From Klebsiella aerogenes (GTDB lineage: Bacteria > Pseudomonadota > Gammaproteobacteria > Enterobacterales > Enterobacteriaceae), in the NCBI GenBank assembly GCA_029027985.1, contig CP119076.1, positions 1 to 64,000 of the forward strand: a stretch of 64,000 nucleotides of DNA. Direction: 5' to 3'. Positions 54,096 through 63,774 of the stretch are shown in pieces. The notes below the pieces were generated by a model that worked only from the letters and a program-made list of their open reading frames with translations, was not told the origin of the DNA and ran no database searches. The position numbers and the translations under genes are program-made. Each line of letters opens with the position of its first letter. The first letter of the stretch is position 1.

Positions 54096-54958
54096 TGATG
54101 GCGCAAACCCTAATGCTTGCGCGTCCGGCGCTGAACCTGCGCCCTTACCTGTGGCTGGCGTTGCCGCTGCTGGTGCTGGCGACGCTGTTTTTCTATCCGC
54201 TGCTGCTGATCGCTGAACAGGCGCTGCGCGATGCCAGCGGTAACCTGAGCCTTGATACCTTCTGGCAGGTGATTGACTCTAAACGCTTTATCAGTGCGTT
54301 GCTCAATACCTTGCAAATCGCCGTTTTCGCCACGCTCGGTTGCCTGGTGCTCGGCAGCGTGCTGGCGCTGATTCTGGTGTTCATCCCGTTCCCCGGCAGC
54401 CAGCTGATTAGCCGGATTATCGATACTTTTATTGCGCTGCCGACCTTTCTGATCACCCTCGCGTTCACCTTTATTTACGGTTCAGCGGGGTTGCTCAATG
54501 GCACTCTGATGTCGTTGTTTGATTTTGAACTGCCGCCAGTGGACTTCCTCTATTCGATTAACGGCGTCATTCTGGCGGAGATCACCGTCTTTACGCCGCT
54601 GGTGATGCGCCCGCTGATGGCCGGGTTGCGGCAGATAGATAAGAGCCAGCTGGAAGCGGCTAGCATCCTCGGTGCTCATCCGCTGCGGGTGATTGCGCAG
54701 GTTATCTTCCCGGCGGCGCTACCGGCGCTGATGGCGGGCGGCAGCCTGTGCCTGCTGTTGACCACCAATGAATTCGGCATCGTGCTGTTTATCGGCGCCA
54801 AAGGGGTCAATACCCTGCCGATGATGGTCTACAGCAAGGCGATTCTGGAGTCCGACTACAGCGTGGCTTGCATGATTGCGTTAATTAATATTCTGCTGTC
54901 GCTGGGGCTGTTTATGCTGTACCGCCTGGCCGCGGCGCGTACTGGCGTAAGGAGCTAA
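54095..54958 (+). CDS. phnU: 2-Aminoethylphosphonate ABC transporter, permease PhnU
   Basis: PhnU is one of two inner-membrane permeases. The 287-residue protein has about six helices and the EAA loop (LEAASILGAHPLRVIAQVIFP) that docks with PhnT. It overlaps phnT by one base and is 2 bases from phnV. Confidence 0.93.
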   Translation: MMAQTLMLARPALNLRPYLWLALPLLVLATLFFYPLLLIAEQALRDASGNLSLDTFWQVIDSKRFISALLNTLQIAVFATLGCLVLGSVLALILVFIPFPGSQLISRIIDTFIALPTFLITLAFTFIYGSAGLLNGTLMSLFDFELPPVDFLYSINGVILAEITVFTPLVMRPLMAGLRQIDKSQLEAASILGAHPLRVIAQVIFPAALPALMAGGSLCLLLTTNEFGIVLFIGAKGVNTLPMMVYSKAILESDYSVACMIALINILLSLGLFMLYRLAAARTGVRS

Positions 54959-54960
54959 CG

Positions 54961-55758
54961 ATGTTGATTTGGTCGCGTAAAGGTCGTGCGACGGCGGGCG
55001 CGTTGGCGGTCACGCTATTTGCCGGGGTCTTCTTTTTACCGCTGGCGGTGATTTTACTCTCCAGCCTGAGCCAGCAGTGGAACGGCCTGCTACCTACCGG
55101 GTTTACCTTTGCCCACTTTGTTAACGCCTTTCGCGGCGCGGCGTGGGATTCGCTGTTCTCAAGCCTGGTGGTGGGTTTCTGCGCCAGTCTGTTCGCGCTG
55201 CTGTGCGGGATGTGGGCGGCGCTGGCGCTGCGTCAGTATGGCGCGAAGCTGCAAAAATACCTTGGCCTGGCGTTTTATCTGCCCAGCGCCATTCCTTCTG
55301 TATCGGTAGGCTTGGGGATTCTGGTGGCGTTCAGTCAGGGGCCGCTGCAAATGAACGGGACGTTCTGGATCGTACTGGCGGCGCACTTCGTATTGATTTC
55401 CGCGTTCACGTTCAGCAACGTGACCACCGGGCTGGCGCGGATTTCCGCCGATATCGAAAACGTTGCCTCCAGCCTTGGCGCGTCGCCGTGGTATCGCCTG
55501 CGTCATGTGACGCTGCCGCTGATGACGCCGTGGATGATCTCGGCGCTGGCGCTGAGTTTGTCGCTGTCGATGGGGGAATTGGGGGCAACGGTGATGATTT
55601 ATCCGCCGGGCTGGACGACGCTGCCGGTGACCATCTTCAGCCTGACCGACCGCGGCAATATCGCCGATGGCTCGGCGCTAACCATCGTGCTGGTGGGCGT
55701 GACGCTGTTGCTGATGATGAAACTTGAGCGTATCGCTCGCCGACTGAGCCAGAAATAA
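54961..55758 (+). CDS. phnV: 2-Aminoethylphosphonate ABC transporter, permease PhnV
   Basis: PhnV is the second permease, with 265 residues, about six helices and the EAA loop (IENVASSLGASPWYRLRHVTLP). It is the last gene of phnSTUV. A REP-like hairpin (CCCCGGCG/GGCCGGGG, 55764-55790) follows. Confidence 0.93.
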   Translation: MLIWSRKGRATAGALAVTLFAGVFFLPLAVILLSSLSQQWNGLLPTGFTFAHFVNAFRGAAWDSLFSSLVVGFCASLFALLCGMWAALALRQYGAKLQKYLGLAFYLPSAIPSVSVGLGILVAFSQGPLQMNGTFWIVLAAHFVLISAFTFSNVTTGLARISADIENVASSLGASPWYRLRHVTLPLMTPWMISALALSLSLSMGELGATVMIYPPGWTTLPVTIFSLTDRGNIADGSALTIVLVGVTLLLMMKLERIARRLSQK

Positions 55759-55844
55759 GCGTTCCCCCGGCGGTGCGACGCTGGCCGGGGTGACCTGATT
55801 TACCACCCGGACAGGCGAATTAAGCGTTACGCCTATTCAGCGCG

Positions 55845-56135
55845 TTATTTCCCCGGGCAGCGGATCTTGTCGATGGCAGTCAGGTAGCCTTTTTGATTAT
55901 TGCGCTCTTTCGCCAGCGTGGCCTCGCGAACGTAATTTTGGTTGTCTTTTGAGGCGAGCACCTTATTCGCGAAATCGGTATCACTGAGGGTGCTCGTCGG
56001 TGCGCATTTTTCCTTCACGGTTTTTAACACCAGCTGTTTTTGTTGTTCAAATTGCAGGCTTTGCAGCGGCGATTCGGCCCATGCCGCGCTTGTGCTCAGG
56101 GCAGTAACCAGACACAACATCCAACATGCTTTCAT
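55845..56135 (-). CDS. yicS: YicS, small exported protein
   Basis: The 96-residue precursor has a signal peptide (hydrophobic core, AWA cleavage near residue 20). The mature part has two cysteines that could form a disulfide and the family motif REATLAKERNNQKGY (compare E. coli REAIVAMERNNQ). The function is unknown. Confidence 0.85.
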   Translation of the reverse strand: MKACWMLCLVTALSTSAAWAESPLQSLQFEQQKQLVLKTVKEKCAPTSTLSDTDFANKVLASKDNQNYVREATLAKERNNQKGYLTAIDKIRCPGK

Positions 56136-56236
56136 GGCGCTTCTCCTTCATTTTTCGCTTCAGTCAACTATATGCGCAGCTGATAAATTGCGCAAATGTT
56201 GGGCCGTTTTTATTGTTTAAAATCAGCCAATTGCTA

Positions 56237-57139
56237 TTAGGCTGCACGTACCCGCCGCCGTGAGTCTACGGCGATGAGCACCACGGAAGAAAGAATGAGC
56301 AGCGTCCCCAGCCAGTCCGGCAGGGTAAAGGTGATGCCCAGCAGGAGTAGGGAGAGCAAGGCGCTGCTCAGTGGCTCGGCACAGCTAAGGATCCCGGCTT
56401 TTGCGCCACCGATTTTCTGCGCACCGTTAAGGTACAGGCTGAAAGTCAGCGAAGTCCCGATCACCACCAGGTAGAAAAACGCCAGCAGCAGGCGGCCGTT
56501 CACCACGAAGTTGGTGCCCTGGCTACCGTAGAACGGCAGCAGCATCGCCCCGCCAATCAACATGCTCCAGCCGACAATCGGCAGCGTGCCGTAACGGGCG
56601 ATAAGTGTGGAGGGATAGGTGGTGTAAAACGCAGCGGCAAAGGCCGAGGCGATCCCCCAAAACAGCGCCGCCGGTGAGATAGAGAGTGAGGTCGGGTTGC
56701 CGTGAGTCACCAGCAGGAAGGTCCCGGCCAGCGACGTGCCGATCGCCAGCAGCACAAACGGACTTGGCCGCGTTTTTCGCGCCAGCGCGAACCAGGCGAC
56801 GATAATTGTCGGTGACAGAAACTGCAGCACCGTGGCGGTGGCGGCGTTCGACTTTTCGATGGTCATCAGGAAGGTGTACTGCACGGTCAGCGCGCCGACC
56901 AGCGAGAAAAACAACAGGCTGAGCGCATCTTTGCGGTTTTGCAGTACGCGGAAAATTTTGTCGCCGTGAACAAAAGAGAGCATCAGCAGGATCAGCCCGG
57001 CGAACAGCAGGCGCGTCATGGTGAGGTACGGCGACGACATCTGGCTTTGCTGCATAATGTACTGCGCGCAGACCCCGGAACTCCCCCATAGGACGGCGGC
57101 GATCAAGACGTTCAACATCCCTCGTTTGCTGGAACCCAT
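56237..57139 (-). CDS. yicL: YicL, EamA-family transporter
   Basis: The 300-residue inner-membrane protein has ten hydrophobic segments in two EamA repeats, closely matching E. coli YicL ([20 protein letters not shown]). I chose ATG 57139 over the frame open from 57169. The substrate is unknown. Confidence 0.9.
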   Translation of the reverse strand: MGSSKRGMLNVLIAAVLWGSSGVCAQYIMQQSQMSSPYLTMTRLLFAGLILLMLSFVHGDKIFRVLQNRKDALSLLFFSLVGALTVQYTFLMTIEKSNAATATVLQFLSPTIIVAWFALARKTRPSPFVLLAIGTSLAGTFLLVTHGNPTSLSISPAALFWGIASAFAAAFYTTYPSTLIARYGTLPIVGWSMLIGGAMLLPFYGSQGTNFVVNGRLLLAFFYLVVIGTSLTFSLYLNGAQKIGGAKAGILSCAEPLSSALLSLLLLGITFTLPDWLGTLLILSSVVLIAVDSRRRVRAA

Positions 57140-57202
57140 TTTTCCCTCGAATGAAATAACGCAAAGCAAGAATCATAGCATGGTGGCGGCACGGCGCGCG
57201 TT

Positions 57203-58108
57203 TTACTGCCGCCGCCACTCGCCTGGCGTCACGCCGTACTGTTTTTTAAAGGTTTTTGCAAACGAAGCCAGTGACTGAAAACCGCAGCGTTCGGCAATGA
57301 TGTCGAGCCGCGCCTGGCGGTCGAGATGCAGCAGGCGGGCGGCCAGCGCCATCCGCAGCTGCGACAGCCACGTCTGCGGCGTTAAATGATAGACGCGGGC
57401 AAAATGGCGGGCGAAAGTGGCGCGCGATAAAAATGCCCGCGCCGCCATGCTCTCGATGGTCCACGGCTGCTCTGGCGCGGCCAGCACGGCGAATACCGCA
57501 GGCATCAGTCGCGTATCGCTCATCAGTCGCAGCAAGCCGCCCGGCGGTTCCTGCGTGCCGAGCAACGTGCGCAACAGCAGCACTAGCAGCGTATCACCAA
57601 GGCTGCGCACGATGGCGCTGCCGCCAGGATGCTCCGCCAGACTTTCGCGCACCAGCACGTTAAGCAGAATGTCCAGCTCCGGGCAGTCCTCGCGTTCACC
57701 GGTATGTAGATGAATCAGTTCCGACTCTTCAGCAAACAGCCAGCTGACGTGGGGACCAAAGTAAAATTCGCCGCACAGCATCTCCAGCGCGTCGTTCTCT
57801 TCGGCGGTGCGCACTTCGGTTAGCGTGCCGTTAAAGCGGTGGGCGATGGGCAGCACCTGTCCCCATTCCACCAGGCTCTCCATCAGATGCGGCGAGCCAT
57901 GCGGCAACAGAATAACGTCGCCAGCGCGCATATGGCGGGTCTGATTGCCAACGGTCAGCCGTCCCTCGCCGCGCAAGACAAAGTGCCACGGCACCACGCC
58001 CGCTCGCATCTGATCGTGTCCGGCCTGCCAGCGGCCGCCGAAACGGCAGTGCAGATTCACTTCGCAACGCGGCGCCAGCAGCGTCAACAGATGGCTGAGA
58101 CTATCCAT
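57203..58108 (-). CDS. AraC-family regulator with cupin ligand domain
   Basis: The 301-residue protein has an N-terminal cupin-like domain (LRGEGRLTVGNQTRHM and DVILLPHGSPH) and a C-terminal AraC pair of helix-turn-helix motifs (RAFLSRATFARHFARVYHLTPQ, then RCGFQSLASFAKTFKKQYG). I chose ATG 58108 (MDSLSHLL) with AGGAG upstream. It is divergent from the AhpD-like gene, which it probably controls. Confidence 0.87.
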   Translation of the reverse strand: MDSLSHLLTLLAPRCEVNLHCRFGGRWQAGHDQMRAGVVPWHFVLRGEGRLTVGNQTRHMRAGDVILLPHGSPHLMESLVEWGQVLPIAHRFNGTLTEVRTAEENDALEMLCGEFYFGPHVSWLFAEESELIHLHTGEREDCPELDILLNVLVRESLAEHPGGSAIVRSLGDTLLVLLLRTLLGTQEPPGGLLRLMSDTRLMPAVFAVLAAPEQPWTIESMAARAFLSRATFARHFARVYHLTPQTWLSQLRMALAARLLHLDRQARLDIIAERCGFQSLASFAKTFKKQYGVTPGEWRRQ

Positions 58109-58224
58109 ACGGCTCCTGAGACGATAAGACAAAAAAATGAGACGAAGAGCGCCAGTCTAGCATGCCGCCGCGCACTAAGATGTCTTCATTGCCACAACAT
58201 ACCCTCAAACAACAGGAGTACACC

Positions 58225-58761
58225 ATGAGCCGTTTAGCCGATATCCGTGAACAAGACGCCACAGGTAAAGCCGCAGAAATCTTTGCCGGGATTAAAAAAG
58301 CGATGGGCAAAGTGCCGAATGCCTATTTGACCATCGGCGGCCACTCTCCGGCGGCGCTGCAGCAGGCGTTGGCGCATAACGCGATGCTGCACAAAGGCAG
58401 CCTCAGCGCGCAAGAGCTGGAAGCGATTAATCTGTCAGTCAGCGAAGCGACCGGCTGCGATTACTGCCTGGCCGCACATACCCTGATGGCGAAAAAAGCC
58501 GGTTTCAGCAGTGAACAAATCCATGCGCTGCGCCGTGGCGACTATGCGGAAGATGCGCGCCTCAACGCGCTGGCGACGTTCGCACAAACCCTGGTGACCA
58601 CCACCGGCACGCTGCCGGAAGGAGACGTCGCCGCGCTGCGCCACGCCGGTTTTAGCGACCAGCAGGTCATTGAAATTATTAGCGCCATCAGCGCCATTCT
58701 GTTCACCAACATGGTGAACCGGGTTAACGATACGGTTGTGGATTTCCCGAAAGCCGATTAA
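58225..58761 (+). CDS. AhpD/carboxymuconolactone decarboxylase-family protein
   Basis: The 178-residue product has the motif E74-x3-C78-x2-C81-x3-H85 (SEATGCDYCLAAH), the redox-active CxxC with relay His and Glu of AhpD-type alkylhydroperoxidases. A peroxidase or thiol-disulfide role is likely, but the substrate is unknown. I chose ATG 58225 (MSRLADIREQ) with AGGAG upstream. Confidence 0.87.
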   Translation: MSRLADIREQDATGKAAEIFAGIKKAMGKVPNAYLTIGGHSPAALQQALAHNAMLHKGSLSAQELEAINLSVSEATGCDYCLAAHTLMAKKAGFSSEQIHALRRGDYAEDARLNALATFAQTLVTTTGTLPEGDVAALRHAGFSDQQVIEIISAISAILFTNMVNRVNDTVVDFPKAD

Positions 58762-58814
58762 CCCGGAACCGGCGCCGGTCCATTTGTTGTATACCGTGCG
58801 GGACCTGGCGCCGC

Positions 58815-60305
58815 TTAAGCTGCGGTTTTCAGCGGCGCCTCTTTCAGTAGCCAGGAAAGCGCAAAGGCCACCGCCATAATGCAGGCCGCCATCAGGAATG
58901 CTGCGTGGATCGCCGCACCGAACGCATCGAGATAATCGAGGCGGATGTCCGCAGGCAGATGTTGTACCGCGATCGGGTTCATCCCCGGCGGCAGCACCGC
59001 GCCTTCCGGCAGCAGCTTTTGCAGATTATTTTGCAGGACATGAGTAAATACCGCGCCGAACAGCGCCACGCCGATGGAGCCGCCAATCGAGCGGAACAGG
59101 GTGACGCCGGAAGTGGCGACGCCGTACATCTGTGCTGGCATCGCATTCTGCACCGCCAGCACCAGCACCTGCATCACCAGCCCAAGGCCCGCGCCGAGCA
59201 CGCCGGTAAACAGATACAGCTGCCACATCGGCGAATGAATGGTGATGCGGGTCAGCAGTACCATGCCAGCGACGCCGAGCAGAGTACCGAGAATCGGGAA
59301 GATCCGGTATTTTCCGGTATGGCTGATCACCCGGCCGCTAATGATTGAGGTCAGCAGCAGGCCGCCCATCAGCGGGATGAGCTGCAGCCCGGCCTCGGTC
59401 GGCGTCGCTTCTTTCACTACCTGCAAATAGAGCGGCAGGAAGGTGACCGAGCCAAACAGCGACATGCCGATGACAAAGCCAATCAGGCTGCACAGCAGGA
59501 AGCTGCGGTTGCGGAACAGCGACAGCGGAATAATCGGCTCGATGGCGATCCGCTCTTCGTAAATAAAGCCGATGATCCCCACGATGCCGAAGGCCAGAAT
59601 GCACCACAGTTGCGGGTCGTTCCAGGCGTGGACGCTGCCGCCTTCCGAGGTAAACAGGATGATGCACAACAGCGCCATGCTGAGGTAAATCGCCCCCAGC
59701 CAGTCGATTTGATGCTGGCTGCGTTGGTTACTGCTGTGGAATACGGCACCGATAACCAGTAGCGCGAACAGGCCCAGCGGCAGGTTGATATAGAAAATCC
59801 AGCGCCAGGAGGCGTGTTGCACCAGGAAGCCGCCAATCAGCGGGCCGATCACCGTCGCCAGGCCGAAGACGCCGCCGAACAGTCCCTGATAGCGTCCGCG
59901 ATTGGCGGGCGGGATCACATCGGCGACCGCCGCCATGCTGATCACCATCAGGCCGCCGCCGCCGAGACCCTGCAGCGCGCGCATTAGCACCAACTGCGTC
60001 ATGTTCTGCGCTAACCCGCAGAGAGCCGAACCGGCGAGAAACAGCACGATCGCCACCTGCAGCACGATTTTGCGCCCAAACAGGTCGCCGAACTTACCGT
60101 ACAGCGGCACCACGATGGTCGAGCTGAGGATGTAGGCGGTGACCACCCACGACAGTTTATCCAGTCCGCCGAGCTCGCCAACGATAGTCGGCAGGGCGGT
60201 GGAGACGATAGTTTGGTCCAGCGCCGACAGCAGCATGACCAACAGCAGGGCGCTGAATAGCAGGCGGATTGACGGCGCCGGTTGGCTGGCGATTTCAGAT
60301 GTCAT
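58815..60305 (-). CDS. DHA2-family multidrug efflux MFS transporter
   Basis: The 496-residue protein has 14 predicted helices, with family motif LDQTIVSTALPTIVGELGG in helix 1, motif A GKFGDLFGRK and motif C VFGLATVIGPLIGGFLV. This is the drug:H+ antiporter-2 group (EmrB/QacA type). It is divergent from a TetR regulator with a clear palindrome between them. The exported compounds are not predictable. Confidence 0.9.
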   Translation of the reverse strand: MTSEIASQPAPSIRLLFSALLLVMLLSALDQTIVSTALPTIVGELGGLDKLSWVVTAYILSSTIVVPLYGKFGDLFGRKIVLQVAIVLFLAGSALCGLAQNMTQLVLMRALQGLGGGGLMVISMAAVADVIPPANRGRYQGLFGGVFGLATVIGPLIGGFLVQHASWRWIFYINLPLGLFALLVIGAVFHSSNQRSQHQIDWLGAIYLSMALLCIILFTSEGGSVHAWNDPQLWCILAFGIVGIIGFIYEERIAIEPIIPLSLFRNRSFLLCSLIGFVIGMSLFGSVTFLPLYLQVVKEATPTEAGLQLIPLMGGLLLTSIISGRVISHTGKYRIFPILGTLLGVAGMVLLTRITIHSPMWQLYLFTGVLGAGLGLVMQVLVLAVQNAMPAQMYGVATSGVTLFRSIGGSIGVALFGAVFTHVLQNNLQKLLPEGAVLPPGMNPIAVQHLPADIRLDYLDAFGAAIHAAFLMAACIMAVAFALSWLLKEAPLKTAA

Positions 60306-60322
60306 TGCATCACTCGCTTGAA

Positions 60323-60344
60323 ATTAATTAAATGCATAATTAAT
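60323..60344. promoter_or_regulatory. TetR-type operator between the efflux pump and its regulator
   Basis: ATTAATTA and TAATTAAT flank AATGCA, a perfect 8-bp-arm inverted repeat in the short divergent gap, 18 bases from the pump start and 42 bases from the tetR start. Confidence 0.75.
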
Positions 60345-60385
60345 ATTTAGGGAAATGATGAATCAGGTCAAGGGATCGCCAGGAT

Positions 60386-61033
60386 ATGTCAGCACAAAAA
60401 GCTAATGAAACGCCGCGTCGCCCTGGTCGGCCGCGCGGCAAAAAGCCGGGTACCGCCAACCGCGAGCAGCTGATTGATATCGCGCTGGCGCTGTTTGCAC
60501 GCCACGGGATTGCCCGCGTGTCGTTAAACGCCATTGCGAAAGAGGCCGGAGTGACGCCGGCGATGCTGCATTACTATTTTAATTCGCGGGAAGCGCTGGT
60601 AGAGAATCTGCTGGAAGAGCGCTTTATGCCGCTGCGCAACGACATCAGCCGCATTTTTGTCGACCATCCGCAGGATCCGGTGACGGCGCTAACGATGATG
60701 ATTGAGACGCTGGCGGCGATGGCGGAAAAGAACGCCTGGTTCGCGCCGCTGTGGATGCAGGAAATCATTGGCGAGATGCCGATGCTGCGCCAGCATATGG
60801 ACGCTCGCTTCGGCGAAGCGCGTTTTCACATCATGCTGGAGACGGTACGCCGCTGGCAGCAAGAGGGTAAGATCAACCCGGCACTGTCGCCGGAGCTGCT
60901 GTTTACCACCTTGATTAGCCTGGTGCTGGTGCCGTTCTCGCGTACCCGTAACGATGCGCGTTTACAGGCGGTGACTCCGCAGATCATTGTCAGCCACGCG
61001 TTGGCATTGATGAGCAGCGGAATCGGCGGGTAA
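60386..61033 (+). CDS. TetR-family regulator
   Basis: The 215-residue protein has an N-terminal TetR helix-turn-helix (LFARHGIARVSLNAIAKEAGVTPAMLHYYFNSR) preceded by a basic RPGRPRGKK tail, and an all-helical effector domain. It probably represses the divergent efflux pump; the ligand is unknown. Confidence 0.9.
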   Translation: MSAQKANETPRRPGRPRGKKPGTANREQLIDIALALFARHGIARVSLNAIAKEAGVTPAMLHYYFNSREALVENLLEERFMPLRNDISRIFVDHPQDPVTALTMMIETLAAMAEKNAWFAPLWMQEIIGEMPMLRQHMDARFGEARFHIMLETVRRWQQEGKINPALSPELLFTTLISLVLVPFSRTRNDARLQAVTPQIIVSHALALMSSGIGG

Positions 61034-61043
61034 GCGACATCAT

Positions 61044-61073
61044 CCCCGACGGCGCTACGCTTACCGGGGCTAC
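61044..61073. repeat. REP-like element after tetR
   Basis: CCCCGACGGCGCTACGC with its complement TTACCGGGG forms a REP-like hairpin. The 305-base gap to murQ also holds the regulatory region at 61186-61310 and no other gene I can see. Confidence 0.5.
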
Positions 61074-61185
61074 AAACTGCCGGGTTATCGTTACCGCGAG
61101 CGACGTCGACAAATAGTGGCGCTGCATGCCTGTGTGCGGGAAACCTGGCCCCAACAAGCCGCACGATGCGTGCTAAAATCCTATC

Positions 61186-61217
61186 GCGGTAATAAAATAT
61201 TCCATTGTTATTACCGC
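61186..61217. promoter_or_regulatory. Perfect inverted repeat upstream of murQ
   Basis: GCGGTAATAA and TTATTACCGC are perfect 10-base arms over 12 bases, about 122 bases before the murQ ATG. It is a candidate regulator site; which protein binds is unknown. Confidence 0.55.
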
Positions 61218-61267
61218 AATACCTCCCGTCATACCTATAATTCTCCGATTATCCGCAGAGTACTAAT

Positions 61268-61310
61268 CGTGATACTCTTCACATGAATGGAATAAATAAT
61301 TCCTTATACT
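61268..61310 (+). promoter_or_regulatory. murQP promoter with class II CRP site and palindrome
   Basis: CGTGA-N6-TCACA (61268-61283) is a near-perfect CRP site. A -10 TATACT lies at 61305-61310, so the start would be near 61317 and the CRP centre at about -41.5. Between them, GGAAT-AAATA-ATTCC (61289-61303) is a palindrome in the place of a repressor site. Confidence 0.75.
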
Positions 61311-61338
61311 GCGCGCAACTGAGAATAATGAGGTTTCT

Positions 61339-62241
61339 ATGAGTATCGACCTGAGCAAATTGCTGACCGAGCGGCGCAACGCCAACAGCGCCAACATTGA
61401 TACCCTGTCCACCGTCGATATGCTGACGGTCATCAATCAGGAAGACCAGCAGGTGGCGCAGGCGATTACGCCTTATTTACCGCAGATTGCCCAAGTGGTG
61501 GATAAGGTCGCGGCGGCGCTGCAGGCTGGCGGACGGCTGATTTACATCGGCGCCGGGACGTCAGGGCGTTTGGGTATCCTCGACGCCAGCGAATGTCCGC
61601 CGACTTTCGGCACCCGTCCGGAGCAGGTGGTGGGGATCATTGCCGGAGGACACAAAGCGATTCTGAGCGCCGTGGAAAACGTGGAAGACAATAAAGCGCA
61701 AGGGGTGCTGGATCTGCAGAATTTGAACTTCAGCAACCGTGATGTGCTGGTGGGCCTGGCGGCCAGCGGGCGCACGCCGTACGTGATTGGCGCGATGGAA
61801 TACGCACATAGCCAGAATGCGTTTGTCGCTATCGTCAGTTGTAACCCGCATGGCGACATGGCCCAACTGGCGGATGTGGCGATTACCCCGGTCGTCGGCC
61901 CGGAAGTGGTCACCGGTTCGACCCGCCTGAAAGCCGGTACCGCGCAGAAGCTGGTGCTGAACATGATTTCCACCGGGGCGATGATTCGCGTCGGCAAGGT
62001 CTACAGTAACCTGATGGTCGACGTCGAAGCGACCAACGCCAAGCTGATTGAGCGCCAGGTTTCTATCGTGATGGAGGCAACTGACTGCGATCGCGCTACC
62101 GCCCAGAATGCGCTGGATGCCTGCGGTCGCCACTGTAAGACGGCGATCGTGATGGTGTTGGCTGACTTAAGCGCCGAAGAAGCGCAGTCGCTGCTGGCGA
62201 AAAACAACGGCTATATCCGCAAGGCGCTGGGCAACACCTGA
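61339..62241 (+). CDS. murQ: N-acetylmuramic acid 6-phosphate etherase
   Basis: MurQ cleaves the lactyl ether of MurNAc 6-phosphate, giving GlcNAc 6-phosphate and lactate, in cell-wall recycling. The 300-residue SIS-domain protein has motifs YIGAGTSGRLGILDASECPPTF and TAQKLVLNMISTGAMIR. It is followed 24 bases later by murP. Confidence 0.96.
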   Translation: MSIDLSKLLTERRNANSANIDTLSTVDMLTVINQEDQQVAQAITPYLPQIAQVVDKVAAALQAGGRLIYIGAGTSGRLGILDASECPPTFGTRPEQVVGIIAGGHKAILSAVENVEDNKAQGVLDLQNLNFSNRDVLVGLAASGRTPYVIGAMEYAHSQNAFVAIVSCNPHGDMAQLADVAITPVVGPEVVTGSTRLKAGTAQKLVLNMISTGAMIRVGKVYSNLMVDVEATNAKLIERQVSIVMEATDCDRATAQNALDACGRHCKTAIVMVLADLSAEEAQSLLAKNNGYIRKALGNT

Positions 62242-62265
62242 GCGCCGACAGACAGGTAACAGGCA

Positions 62266-63699
62266 ATGGCAAAAATAACTAAAGAGATGATAGCGCGGAT
62301 CCTTGGCCACGTAGGCGGGGCCGCAAACGTAGCGCAGGCGGGTAACTGCATGACGCGCCTGCGCTTGACCCTGCGCGATGAAGGCCTGGCCGACAGCGCC
62401 GCCATCCGCCAGATTGACGGTGTGATGGGGGTCATCGTCAGCGATGAGCAGTTCCAGGTAGTGCTGGGACCCGGTAAAGCGCAAACCGCGGCGGAAATGA
62501 TGAACGGCCTGATGGAAGAGGCGCCGCAGGCGGCCGCGTCGCTGGCTGATGTGGCGGCGGAGAAAAAGCAGGCGCTAAAGAGCAAGCAGACCAGCGGGGT
62601 GCAGAAATTTCTCGCGAAGTTCGCCACCATTTTTACGCCGCTGATCCCCGGTTTTATCGCCGTCGGGCTGCTGCTGGGCTTCGCCACGCTGGCTGAGCAA
62701 ATTTTCATACTGGAGAACGCGCATCCCAACGCCAGCCTGGTGGCGCTGATTGGTTATATGAAGGTATTCAGCAAAGGGATGTTCACCTTCCTGAGTATCC
62801 TGATTGGCTATAACGCCCAGAAGGCGTTCGGTGGTTCGGGTGTTAACGGCGCGATTATCGCTTCGCTGTTCGTGCTGGGCTACAACCCGGAAGCGACCAG
62901 CGGGGTGTATGCCGGCATTTCGACTTTCTTCGGCCACGGTATTGATCCGCGCGGCAATATTATCGGCGTGCTGATCGCCTCGATGCTTGGCGCGTGGGTG
63001 GAGCGTCAGGTGCGGCGGGTCATGCCTGCTAACCTCGATATGATTCTCACCTCGGCGGTGACGTTGCTGATTATGGGCGCGGTGACCTTCACGGTGATCA
63101 TGCCGATTGGCGGCTGGTTGTTTACCGGAATGTCGTGGCTATTCCTGCATCTTAACGGCAACCCGTTTGGGTCGGCGGTGCTGGCCGGGTTGTTCCTGCT
63201 GGCGGTGATGTTCGGCGTGCATCAGGGTTTTGTACCGGTCTATTTTGCGCTGGTTGATGCGCAGGGCTTTAACTCGCTGTTCCCGATCCTGTCGATGGCC
63301 GGAGCCGGGCAGGTGGGGGCGGCACTGGCGTTGTTCTGGCGCGCAAAGCAGGACTCGTTGCTGAGGACGCAGATCAAAGGGGCGATTATTCCGGGCTTCC
63401 TCGGGATCGGCGAACCGTTGATTTACGGCGTGACCTTGCCGCGGATGAAACCCTTTATCACCGCCTGTATCGGCGGCGCCTGCGGCGGTTTCTTCATCGG
63501 CACGATCGCCTGGTTAGGGCTGCCGGTTGGCCTGAATACGGTGTTCGGCCCGTCGGGCCTGGTGGCGCTGCCGCTGATGACCTCCGGCAGCGGCATTTAC
63601 GCCGGGATGGCGGTATATGCCGGCGGGCTGGTGGTGTCTTATCTGTGTGGTTTCGCCCTCACCTGGTTGTTCGCCAGTAAGAATGTGGATTTGAGTTAA
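62266..63699 (+). CDS. murP: N-acetylmuramic acid PTS permease, EIIBC
   Basis: MurP imports and phosphorylates MurNAc. The 477-residue protein has an N-terminal IIB domain with phosphorylated Cys28 (GNCMTRLRL) and a C-terminal IIC membrane domain with GIGEPLIYG. It has no IIA domain and must use EIIA-Glc from crr. The murR regulator gene found next to murQ in E. coli is absent here. Confidence 0.95.
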   Translation: MAKITKEMIARILGHVGGAANVAQAGNCMTRLRLTLRDEGLADSAAIRQIDGVMGVIVSDEQFQVVLGPGKAQTAAEMMNGLMEEAPQAAASLADVAAEKKQALKSKQTSGVQKFLAKFATIFTPLIPGFIAVGLLLGFATLAEQIFILENAHPNASLVALIGYMKVFSKGMFTFLSILIGYNAQKAFGGSGVNGAIIASLFVLGYNPEATSGVYAGISTFFGHGIDPRGNIIGVLIASMLGAWVERQVRRVMPANLDMILTSAVTLLIMGAVTFTVIMPIGGWLFTGMSWLFLHLNGNPFGSAVLAGLFLLAVMFGVHQGFVPVYFALVDAQGFNSLFPILSMAGAGQVGAALALFWRAKQDSLLRTQIKGAIIPGFLGIGEPLIYGVTLPRMKPFITACIGGACGGFFIGTIAWLGLPVGLNTVFGPSGLVALPLMTSGSGIYAGMAVYAGGLVVSYLCGFALTWLFASKNVDLS

Positions 63700-63707
63700 G
63701 CGTATTT

Positions 63708-63742
63708 CCCGGATGACGGCGCGTGGCGCCTTATCCGGGCTA
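63708..63742. repeat. REP element after murP
   Basis: CCCGGATGACGGCGCG and GCGCCTTATCCGGGCTAC form the usual REP palindrome, just after the murP stop. Confidence 0.7.
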
Positions 63743-63774
63743 CTAAACCCAATGTCGCCCGGCCGGGCGACGCG

